A stretch of DNA of 10,147 nucleotides from Planctomycetota bacterium (GTDB lineage: Bacteria; Planctomycetota; Planctomycetia; Pirellulales; Lacipirellulaceae): positions 1-10,147 of the forward strand of contig JAKEGR010000386.1 in the NCBI GenBank assembly GCA_022615465.1. The letters are read 5' to 3'. The notes under the pieces were generated by a model. It was not told the DNA's origin. It made no database searches and saw only the letters and a program-made list of their open reading frames with translations. Positions 1 through 6,721 of the stretch are shown in pieces. The translations under genes and the position numbers were made by a program. Position 1 is the first letter of the stretch; each line of letters begins with the position of its first letter.

Positions 1-1811
1 ATTGCTTCCAAGCGGGCTTCCAAGAGCGGATGATCGGGCACGGCGAACGGCAGTTTGGCAATGATTACGGTCTGCAGGGCGTCGCCCGGCACGTCGACGC
101 CTTGCCAGAAGCTGTCGGTGCCGAACAGGACGGCCCGCGGGTCGGCCTTGAATTGGTCGAGCAATTGCGTGCGCGGCGTCCCATCGGCCTGGCTCAACAG
201 ACGCAGGTTGCGCGACGCGAGCCACCTCGCAAGGCCAGCCGCGACACGCCGCAGCATGTCGTAGCTGGTGAACAGCACAAACGTGCGGCCATCGGTAAGA
301 CCGGCGTAATGCTGAATGGCTTCGATGCACTTGTTTTCGTAGGCGCTGCGATCGCTGGCAGCCGGATCGGGCATATCGCGGAGCGTGACCAACTTGGCCT
401 GTTCACGATAGTTGAACGGACTGCCCACTTGAATCGATTCGCACTGCGTGAGTCCAATGCGGGACTTGAAGAAATCGAACTTGCCCCGCCGGCCAACCGA
501 CAGGGTTGCACTCGTCAAGATGACACTCGGCACTCTGTCGAAGAGTTGTTCGCGCATCGCGGGACCGATATCGATCGGAGCGGCCGAGAGCGTCACGCGG
601 GGCGTCCCGCGGCGGCCCTCGTAGGCTTCGACCCAGTACACCGTGCTCGCCGGGATCTGCGCGCGCCAAGCCTCGATTTCGCCAGCGAGCACGAGCAGCC
701 GATCGTGAGCGGACAGGAAGTCCTGGCGTTCGGACTCTTCGGAGAACTGCTTGCCGGCGGCTTTGATCTGCCTGGCCAGCAACTGCAATTCCGGACTGAG
801 GCGATTCGCCACAATGCACGGCTCGTGGACGCGTCCGTTGGGAGGCGCGTGATTCGATCGCCAGTCCCAAAGGTCGCCAAACAATTCATCTGCACATTGA
901 CGGCACACATCGACCTGCTGGGCAATCTGCCTCAGACGATGATGCACGAGCAATCCTTTTTGCGTGCGGTCGTTGTAGAGTTTGTTGAGGAGATACTCGA
1001 CCTGACCGTTCGTGACTGATATGCCGAGATGGTCGCCGGCGACCGCTTCGACCGTGTGCGCCTCGTCGAGAATCAGGACATTGTAATCTGGCAGCAGGCT
1101 GACGCCGGCCTTGCGCAGCGCGATGTCGCTGAACAACAGTGCGTGATTGACGACGAGAATCTGGGCGTTCTGCGCTCGGCGGCGATCCTTGTAGTAGAAG
1201 CATTGGTTGTAGGTCGGGCAGCGGCGTCCCAGACAGTTGCTGCTGTCGCTGGCGACTTCGTCCCAAACCTGTCCAAGCGGCTGGAAGGAAAGGTCGCTGA
1301 GCGAACCGTCGTCGGTCCCCCTGCTCCATTGGCGAATCTTGCGGAGTTGGTCGAGTTGCGAGTCCTTGTCAAACAGGCTTTGGCTGCGGGCTAGCGCCGC
1401 GTCGAGCCGCCGCAGGCTGAGATAATTCCGTCGGCCTTTCACGAGCACGGCCGAGAACTCCCGCGGAATCACCGCATTCAGCAGCGGCAGATCCTTGGTA
1501 ATGAGTTGCTCTTGCAGGCTGATCGTGTGGGTCGAAATCACGATCTTCGGCGTCGGTGCCTCGTCCTCATCGCATTCCGACCCGGCATCTCGCCCTTGGG
1601 CCGCTTCCGTCGCCGCGAGAATTGCCGGCACCAGGTAGGCGAAACTCTTGCCGACACCGGTGCCCGCCTCGGCCACGAGGTGATGCCTGGCGGCAATCGC
1701 CCCCGCCACCGCTTCGGCCATTTCGAGCTGCTGCGGCCGATGCTCATAGCGGGGCAGCCGCGCTGCAATGCGGCCGCCAGGACCCAGGATGTCGCCGGCA
1801 GAAAGCGTCAT
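1..1811 (-). CDS. dinG: DinG/XPD-family ATP-dependent DNA helicase, C-terminus off the window
   Basis: This is a superfamily 2 helicase of the DinG/XPD group, DNA helicases that in the characterised members move 5'-3', carry a 4Fe-4S cluster and act in DNA repair and R-loop or replication-conflict removal. The frame opens with ATG at 1811 and stays open to the left edge (603 codons), so about the last 100 residues, including motif VI, are missing. Visible in order: YEHRPQQLEMA (about 22-32), Walker A EAGTGVGKS (48-56), KGRRNYLSLRRL (125-136), three cysteines C193-x4-C198-x5-C204, the DEAH box (249-252), SATLS (434-438) and GTDSFWQGVDVPG (564-576, motif V). The residue matching the first Fe-S cysteine (E. 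coli C120) is Ser132. An extra C303/C306 pair follows the DEAH box. The gene starts 57 nt after thiG on the same strand with a hairpin between, so it may be read from the thiG transcript. The family call is firm; the exact in vivo role is inferred. Confidence 0.95.
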   Translation of the reverse strand, partial: MTLSAGDILGPGGRIAARLPRYEHRPQQLEMAEAVAGAIAARHHLVAEAGTGVGKSFAYLVPAILAATEAAQGRDAGSECDEDEAPTPKIVISTHTISLQEQLITKDLPLLNAVIPREFSAVLVKGRRNYLSLRRLDAALARSQSLFDKDSQLDQLRKIRQWSRGTDDGSLSDLSFQPLGQVWDEVASDSSNCLGRRCPTYNQCFYYKDRRRAQNAQILVVNHALLFSDIALRKAGVSLLPDYNVLILDEAHTVEAVAGDHLGISVTNGQVEYLLNKLYNDRTQKGLLVHHRLRQIAQQVDVCRQCADELFGDLWDWRSNHAPPNGRVHEPCIVANRLSPELQLLARQIKAAGKQFSEESERQDFLSAHDRLLVLAGEIEAWRAQIPASTVYWVEAYEGRRGTPRVTLSAAPIDIGPAMREQLFDRVPSVILTSATLSVGRRGKFDFFKSRIGLTQCESIQVGSPFNYREQAKLVTLRDMPDPAASDRSAYENKCIEAIQHYAGLTDGRTFVLFTSYDMLRRVAAGLARWLASRNLRLLSQADGTPRTQLLDQFKADPRAVLFGTDSFWQGVDVPGDALQTVIIAKLPFAVPDHPLLEARLEA

Positions 1812-1842
1812 GCCGTCAAGTTAACAGACTCGCACACGTAGC

Positions 1843-1861
1843 GACAGGCGGGCCGCCTGTC
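1843..1861. repeat. Perfect inverted repeat between thiG and dinG
   Basis: The sequence GACAGGCGGGCCGCCTGTC can pair as a 9-bp stem around one central base, or more realistically as a 7-bp stem with a 5-nt loop. It fills a third of the 57-nt thiG-dinG gap. No T-run follows on either strand, so it is not a standard intrinsic terminator. From memory, near-identical GACAGGCGG/CCGCCTGTC palindromes are scattered between genes of Pirellulales, so this may be a dispersed REP-like element. That link is recall, not shown here. It could also stabilise the 3' end of the thiG message. Confidence 0.6.
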
Positions 1862-1868
1862 ACTCCAA

Positions 1869-2705
1869 CTACCTCGGCACACGGGCGATGACCCCTTCCT
1901 CCGGGCTGCTGGCGGTGGCGTAGAGCCGCTTTGGGATGCGACCGGAGAGGTAGGCCAACCGGCCGGCCTCGACCGCATGGCGCATCGCGTCGGCCATGCC
2001 GAGCGGATCCCTTGCATTGGCGATGCCGGTATTCAAGAGCACGCCGTCGACGCCCAGTTCCATCGCGATCGTGACGTCGCTAGCCGTGCCGACGCCCGCG
2101 TCGACGATCACCGGATAAGCCGAATCGTCTTCCTTGAGATACTCCAGGCAGATGCGGATGTTGTTCGGGTTGAGCACGCCCTGGCCGGAGCCGATCGGGC
2201 TGCCTGCCGGCATGACGCTGGTTGCTCCGGCCTGCTTGAGCCGCTTCGCGACGATTGGGTCATCGGTCGAGTAGCAAAGGACTTGAAAGCCGTCGGCCAC
2301 GAGTCGCTCGGTGGCTTCCAGGGTCGCGATCGGATCGGGGAGCAATGTGCGTTTGTCCGCGAGCACTTCCAGCTTCACCCAGTCGGCGCCCGGGTTTTCG
2401 AGGCCGAGCAGAATCTCGCGACCCAGCCGGGCGACTCGCACGGCGTCGTCAGCCGTGAAGCAGCCAGCCGTATTAGGCAGTAGCGTGTAACGACCGGTAT
2501 CGATGAAGTCGAGAAGATTGTGGCCGGCCGAGTCGATCAGCCGATCGCGCCGCACCGCGACCGTGATACAGTCGGTGCCGCTGCGGGCCAGGGCCTCGCC
2601 CATGGTTTCATAATTGGCATACTTGCCGGTGCCGACGATCAGACGGCTCGCGAGGCGATGGGTGCCGAGTTGGAGAAACTCCGTAGATCCGATTCCAGTT
2701 GTCAT
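1869..2705 (-). CDS. thiG: Thiazole synthase ThiG
   Basis: ThiG condenses 1-deoxy-D-xylulose 5-phosphate, dehydroglycine (iminoacetate) and sulfur carried by ThiS-thiocarboxylate into the thiazole phosphate of thiamine, in the cytoplasm. The protein is a TIM barrel of ordinary family length (278 aa). Counting from the upstream [12 protein letters not shown] holds the Schiff-base lysine (K112), [12 protein letters not shown] lies at 166-177, and the phosphate-binding DAGVGTASD at about 203-211. IVGTGKY near the N-terminus is also typical. Two starts are adjacent, GTG at 2708 and ATG at 2705. A GGAAG stands 4 nt before the ATG and only 1 nt before the GTG, so ATG is preferred. thiS ends 21 nt upstream, and the pair is surely co-transcribed. 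Stop TAG at 1871-1869. No thiamine riboswitch was seen upstream. Confidence 0.97.
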   Translation of the reverse strand: MTTGIGSTEFLQLGTHRLASRLIVGTGKYANYETMGEALARSGTDCITVAVRRDRLIDSAGHNLLDFIDTGRYTLLPNTAGCFTADDAVRVARLGREILLGLENPGADWVKLEVLADKRTLLPDPIATLEATERLVADGFQVLCYSTDDPIVAKRLKQAGATSVMPAGSPIGSGQGVLNPNNIRICLEYLKEDDSAYPVIVDAGVGTASDVTIAMELGVDGVLLNTGIANARDPLGMADAMRHAVEAGRLAYLSGRIPKRLYATASSPEEGVIARVPR

Positions 2706-2726
2706 CACGCTTCCAATTTCAAGCTC

Positions 2727-2927
2727 TTATCCGCCGCCAACGAGGGTGACGACTTCCAGCCGGTCGCCCTGCCGGAGTACGGTTTCCGAATGCTGCGCGC
2801 GCGGCACCACTTCGAGATTCACTTCCACGGCCACGTGGGGCTGCTTCACGTCCAACTCCTGCAGCAAGGCAGCTACCGTGGTCCCGTCCGGCACGTCGCG
2901 CGGCTGATCGTTCACTTGAATTCTCAT
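2727..2927 (-). CDS. thiS: Sulfur carrier protein ThiS
   Basis: This 66-aa ubiquitin-fold protein has its C-terminal glycine adenylated by ThiF, thiocarboxylated, and then used by ThiG as sulfur donor for the thiamine thiazole ring. It starts MRIQVNDQPRDV, continues with the usual PDGTTVAALLQEL helix and HVAVEVN strand, and ends in LVGGG-stop. The free terminal diglycine needed for activation is therefore present. A longer open frame reaches to 3056, but the extra 43 residues do not fit the family. The ATG at 2927 overlaps the TGA of the upstream 185-aa gene as ATGA, and GCAGGA stands just before it as a modest ribosome site. This points to translational coupling. thiF and thiazole partners other than thiG are not in the window. 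Confidence 0.94.
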   Translation of the reverse strand: MRIQVNDQPRDVPDGTTVAALLQELDVKQPHVAVEVNLEVVPRAQHSETVLRQGDRLEVVTLVGGG

Positions 2928-3481
2928 TCCTGCTTTCCTGACTCCTCGCGGGGGCGAGGCGCGTCGCGAACGAAGGCCGTACGGAACTGAGCCACGTCGA
3001 GTGGTTGAAACTCGCCATATTGCGTCTTGCCAGCCGCCTGAAACGCGGAGTTCCAAGGGATTGTGTAGGTAGCCACCTGACCGGTCGTTGCCTCGGCCAC
3101 ATAAACAATGCTTTGCGCAAACTGGTAATCGGATCGTCCCCGCGGCATGTCGGCCTGCCCCGTAACCAACAGATAGCCGGTGCCGCGGCCGGCACCTCCA
3201 AAATCGGCGGCAATGTTGCGCGTGAAGAAGGCATTGAACTTGCCGGTCTTCGGGTTGATGACCGCGGCCCGTAAATCGCCTGTGAGAAAGTCGAGGAAAT
3301 AGAGAGCTTCCACCTCGTTATCGACCAGGCCGGTGGCAATTGCAAACTTATCCAGCCCGTGCGTTGCCGAGGCATGCAGCGGCACGCTGGGCCAAATCCC
3401 CTGAATGTTCAGCCCAAGGATCAAGCCCACGACGATCCCGGTTCCTAGCATGGCCGGGCGACTCTTGTTCCAGCGTGTCAT
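2924..3481 (-). CDS. Membrane-anchored hypothetical protein coupled to thiS
   Basis: Not recognised by function. The 185-aa product has a short basic N-terminus (MTRWNKSR), one hydrophobic segment at about 11-30 (MLGTGIVVGLILGLNIQGIW) and a soluble domain from about 40 that should face the periplasm. In that domain two similar stretches alternate strands and turns, EALYFLDFLTGDLRAAVINP (59-78) and SIVYVAEATTGQVATYTIP (124-142). They suggest a small beta-rich fold like propeller blades; this is only an impression. The ATG at 3481 is chosen because GGAGGGG lies 8 nt upstream. The open frame extends 31 codons further without such a site. The stop overlaps the thiS start (ATGA), so the gene is in the thiS-thiG operon. 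I recall similar proteins beside thiS in planctomycetes, but cannot confirm it. A direct role in thiamine synthesis is not shown. Confidence 0.8.
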   Translation of the reverse strand: MTRWNKSRPAMLGTGIVVGLILGLNIQGIWPSVPLHASATHGLDKFAIATGLVDNEVEALYFLDFLTGDLRAAVINPKTGKFNAFFTRNIAADFGGAGRGTGYLLVTGQADMPRGRSDYQFAQSIVYVAEATTGQVATYTIPWNSAFQAAGKTQYGEFQPLDVAQFRTAFVRDAPRPREESGKQE

Positions 3482-3544
3482 CGTATCATCCCCTCCACGA
3501 ATCAGGCCTGAAACCCCGCTTGCATCGTAACGATTTGGCGGCAG

Positions 3545-3568
3545 AAAAGCCAGCCGCAAAGCGGCGGC
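3545..3568 (-). terminator. Probable intrinsic terminator or attenuator between the 163-aa gene and the thiS operon
   Basis: Read on the minus strand, GCC-GCCGC pairs with GCGGC-GGC across a TTT loop, giving an 8-bp GC stem with a single bulged T, and is followed at once by TTTT. It lies about 100 nt after the stop of the 163-aa gene and 64 nt before the start of the 185-aa gene. It could end the upstream transcript or attenuate read-through into the thiS-thiG genes. The remaining 190-nt spacer holds no other clear element and no TPP riboswitch consensus. The T-run is short, so efficiency is uncertain. Confidence 0.4.
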
Positions 3569-3671
3569 AGCCAATAGCCAGGGTAGTCAGAACCTTGGAA
3601 GCCCGGCCCGTTGGGAATCACTGCCCCGCATCGTGCGTCTCGTCGGCTGGCGGCTGGCTCGGTGGAGGCGG

Positions 3672-4163
3672 CTACTGGCTCGGCACACTTGGTTGGCCTT
3701 GCTCTGCCGTATCCAATGACTGGTCGGATGGCGGTGGTGGCTGCTGTTCACGTGGATCGGCGGGCGGTTGCGACGGCGTCCCAGGCGTAGCACCGTCCTG
3801 CAAAGCCTGAGCCGATTGCTGCAGGGCACGGAGCAAATCGGCCGGCGAAACTCCCTGCAGAACGGCACGCTGCCCCGGCGTGAACGGCGCGCCGCGATAG
3901 ACATAATTGTCTGCCGCGATCGTCCCCACGCGCAGTTCGTCGACGATCAATTGCCCGGGCGCCGGGCCGCCGTCGCTCGATGGACCTGCGCCGATTCGGG
4001 CAACCGGCCGCGGCTCGTGATTGGGGCGGCTATCGTCGGCCACAATCAACTCCTGGCAAACGATCTTGCGCGACATCGTCGTGTCGATCAGCTTGTCGCG
4101 GAGTGCGGCGCCCAGGGCCAGAAACAACAACGGGTAAATGATCCAGCGTTCGCGTTCAGACAT
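3672..4163 (-). CDS. Small membrane-anchored protein with proline-rich tail, function unknown
   Basis: The 163-aa product opens MSERERWIIYPLLFLALGAAL. It has a charged start, then one hydrophobic helix at about 9-22 which should anchor it in the inner membrane. The middle (about 30-120) carries short regular segments, RKIVCQELIVAD and GQLIVDELRVGTI, which look like two copies of one strand unit (C/G-Q-x-L-I-V-x-D). A low-complexity Pro/Gln/Ser tail runs from about 125 to the end. I associate this N-terminus with a common uncharacterised planctomycete family, from memory. The ATG at 4163 is the first good start, with no strong Shine-Dalgarno. It follows the HerA-like ATPase gene by 36 nt on the same strand and is probably co-transcribed with it. 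No enzymatic motif is visible. Confidence 0.78.
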   Translation of the reverse strand: MSERERWIIYPLLFLALGAALRDKLIDTTMSRKIVCQELIVADDSRPNHEPRPVARIGAGPSSDGGPAPGQLIVDELRVGTIAADNYVYRGAPFTPGQRAVLQGVSPADLLRALQQSAQALQDGATPGTPSQPPADPREQQPPPPSDQSLDTAEQGQPSVPSQ

Positions 4164-4199
4164 GGTAGTTGTAAGTTCGGGTGACTTAGGCAGGGACAG

Positions 4200-6692
4200 C
4201 TACGCTTCATGGTGTTTCTTGGCCGCGTCTTCGGACGACGGCATCTTATACACCGCCTCCGCATGACCCTCGGAATCCACTCGCCAGGGAAGCCAGACGA
4301 GCACAACCTTATCTATTTCAATATCCGATTTCAACGGCTTGAGTTCAATCGGTTCGAGTTGCAGATTTTCTGGCCGATACTTCGTCTCCGTCTCTTGCAG
4401 TTCGTTTTCATGTTCCTGCTCCAACCGTTCCTGTTCTTTGAGGGCCTTGTCGAGGTCGGCTTGCGCCGATGCCTGTTGGCCCCGCTCGGTAGCCGCGTAC
4501 CGGATCGCAACCTCGGGCGAACGTTGGCGACCAAGGCGGCCCTTGCCCAGTGCGCGCATCGCCCCATCCGCCACGACCCAGAGGACGCCGCCAAGGCGGG
4601 CGAAGAACTGCCATTTTTGGGCGCTTACTTTGGCCTGATAGCGTGCGATGTTGGCCTCGGCCTTGGCGGTCTTTGCCGCAAAAGCACTTTCCAAATTCTT
4701 GCGATCCTTCTCTAACCGTTCGCTGGCCGACTGGCTCATCCGCGCGCGGAAGTCGTCCGCGCTCTCGTCCGGCCGCGACATCTGATCGAGCGCCTCGCAT
4801 CGCAACAGCTTCATCGATTCAGTGCGATAAAGATGCTCGGCCAACTGTCGTTTGAAGATCGAGTAGCTTTTCTCGCGGGAGAGTTCCGCGGGGAGTTCGG
4901 CAAACCGCCCCAGGTCATCTGGGGTGTTGCTGGTTGGCAGGGCTTTGGCATCGACCTCAGCCCCGTCCCAAACATCGTCCGGCGGGGTCTCGCGGATTGT
5001 CTGCAAAACATGGCATTCCCGCCACACATCGACACCGTCCGCCACCCGACGAAAATGGGCCTTGCCCGTGCCGTACAGTCCCGGTCGATATTCGAGCCGA
5101 TAGCCGTCGGGAACGCGTGCATGGACGGCCAGGAATTCTTCGCGAATCGCGGCCGGAAGAATGGGGCGATTTTTGTTTGCGGGGGAGACAGCGATTGCCG
5201 CCTTCGCGGCCGAAGCAGGCGATGCCTGAGCCACCGCGTCTGCCTCGGCAACCGCCGCGGACCCGGGCACATACCTCGACCGCACCGGATCCATGAGTGT
5301 CTTGATCTGCTCGCGCGTGAGCGGGCCGCGGAGATAGCTCATCGCCCATCGCGTTTGAAACACGACGGGTGCATCTTCATGCACATTGTTCATGAGGAAC
5401 ACGCGATTGCCGAGCGCGGCGAGCCGAGCTTCCATCTCGCGACGATTGAAGGTGGAACCAGCCTGGGCCGATGCGCCTTCGAGACCTTCCATCACGCGCG
5501 CCTTGTCGCGTTCGGTCTGCAGCCGGCCCAGGAACCAGGTGCCGGCGTTCGAGAGACCTTTGTAATCGAGATCAGCCGGGTTTTGCGTCGCGAGCACGCA
5601 ACCCAAGCCATACGCGCGGGCCTGCTTGAGGAGCGTCAGCATCGGCCGCTTCGAGGGCGGATTCGCGAGCGGCGGAAAGTAGCCGAACACTTCGTCCATG
5701 TAGAGGATGGCTCGCAGGCTGCTGGTGCCCGGCTGAGTGCGAATCCACGAGAGAACCTCGTTGAGCAAGATCGTGACGAAGAACATCCGCTGGGGTTCAT
5801 CGAGGTGGGCAATCGACACAATCGCCAGGCGCGGCTTGCCCTCCGGCGTGTAGAGCATCCTGGCGATATCGAGCGGTTCGCCTTCGAGCCAACTCGCAAA
5901 CGACGGCGACGCGAGCAGATTGTTGAGGCTCATCGCCAACTGCGTCCGTTCTTTCGCCGAGTAGAACGATTCGAGATCGACGACGCCGATCTTCTCAAAT
6001 GGCGGCCGCTGGATTTGCTGAATCAATTGCGAGAGATCAAGATCGCGGCCAACCCGCCACGACGTTTCGATCACATTCGACAGAAAAATATGCTCGCGGC
6101 TGCGAACCGGATCGGCGTCGATACCCAACAGCGCAAGCAGCCCCGAAGTCGCCGACGCAATCTGCTCGTGGAACGCATCGCCATCGGCCACAATCGCCGG
6201 TGGCGGCGCGTGAAACGACTTCAGCACGGTGATCGGAATGCCGGCGCTCGACCCGGGCGTGTAAATCACCCGCTCCACCGAGTCGACAAATTTTTCGATC
6301 CGCTCCGGCTTCTCATCCCACGTATCAAGCCCTTTCTTCCACAACTCGGCCTGACTGGCCGCGAACTCATCGGGCGACATCTGCTGCCGGGCCGCTTCGT
6401 TCGGTTCGATCCACGGCCGGAAGTCACTCGGTGCAAGCTTCGGAAACGCGAGCAGCAAGTTGCCCAGATCACCCTTGGGGTCGATGGCGATGGCCGGGAT
6501 GCCGTCGAGGGCAGCTTCTTCCAACAAGGACAGGCAGAGTCCCGTCTTGCCGCTCCCCGTCATGCCGACGCAAACGGCGTGCGTGGTGAGATCGTTGCTG
6601 TCGTAGAGCAGCGGCTCGGCGAGCGTCTTGCCGGCGGCCAGGTCATGCCGCCGGCCGAGGTAGAACGAGCCAAGCTGGTCGAGGTTGGGCAT
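4200..6692 (-). CDS. HerA/FtsK-like P-loop ATPase with coiled-coil C-terminal region
   Basis: This large ATP-binding protein of the HerA/VirB4/FtsK superfamily (ring ATPases that move DNA or protein) has 830 aa from the ATG at 6692. Numbered from the upstream TTG at 6725 (841 aa), Walker A is GMTGSGKT at 54-61, AIDPKGD lies at 80-86, Walker B ILYMDE at 340-345, ATQNPADLDYKGLSNAG (sensor region) at 379-395, and R401/R406 are candidate arginine fingers. A low-complexity Ala-rich linker (about 490-515) leads to a second part with a long charged helical stretch (about 650-780). The C-terminus, KVVLVWLPWRV, is probably a beta segment. ATG is preferred because MPNLDQLGSFYLGR fits the family's usual N-terminus as I remember it. 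The TTG would overlap the Fic stop as TTGA. There is no transmembrane helix except perhaps the short LGGVLWVVADGAM (711-723). No nuclease domain is visible. Substrate and role are unknown; bacterial HerA-type ATPases occur in DNA repair and in several defence systems. Confidence 0.9.
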   Translation of the reverse strand: MPNLDQLGSFYLGRRHDLAAGKTLAEPLLYDSNDLTTHAVCVGMTGSGKTGLCLSLLEEAALDGIPAIAIDPKGDLGNLLLAFPKLAPSDFRPWIEPNEAARQQMSPDEFAASQAELWKKGLDTWDEKPERIEKFVDSVERVIYTPGSSAGIPITVLKSFHAPPPAIVADGDAFHEQIASATSGLLALLGIDADPVRSREHIFLSNVIETSWRVGRDLDLSQLIQQIQRPPFEKIGVVDLESFYSAKERTQLAMSLNNLLASPSFASWLEGEPLDIARMLYTPEGKPRLAIVSIAHLDEPQRMFFVTILLNEVLSWIRTQPGTSSLRAILYMDEVFGYFPPLANPPSKRPMLTLLKQARAYGLGCVLATQNPADLDYKGLSNAGTWFLGRLQTERDKARVMEGLEGASAQAGSTFNRREMEARLAALGNRVFLMNNVHEDAPVVFQTRWAMSYLRGPLTREQIKTLMDPVRSRYVPGSAAVAEADAVAQASPASAAKAAIAVSPANKNRPILPAAIREEFLAVHARVPDGYRLEYRPGLYGTGKAHFRRVADGVDVWRECHVLQTIRETPPDDVWDGAEVDAKALPTSNTPDDLGRFAELPAELSREKSYSIFKRQLAEHLYRTESMKLLRCEALDQMSRPDESADDFRARMSQSASERLEKDRKNLESAFAAKTAKAEANIARYQAKVSAQKWQFFARLGGVLWVVADGAMRALGKGRLGRQRSPEVAIRYAATERGQQASAQADLDKALKEQERLEQEHENELQETETKYRPENLQLEPIELKPLKSDIEIDKVVLVWLPWRVDSEGHAEAVYKMPSSEDAAKKHHEA

Positions 6693-6721
6693 GTCAGTCG
6701 TCTTTACTGTCGGCAGATCAC

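Noticed and set aside
30..1019. 329-codon open frame on the plus strand
   Set aside because: Antisense shadow of the helicase, which carries all family motifs on the minus strand.
1843..1861. Intrinsic terminator after thiG
   Set aside because: The hairpin is perfect but no T-run follows on either strand.
2928..3056. N-terminal extension of ThiS
   Set aside because: The 43 extra residues are the out-of-frame reading of the upstream gene; the ATGA overlap and family length fix the start at 2927.
3482..3671. TPP riboswitch before the thiamine genes
   Set aside because: I looked for CTGAGA and the ACCC...GAACCTGAT core on the minus strand and found neither in the right order.
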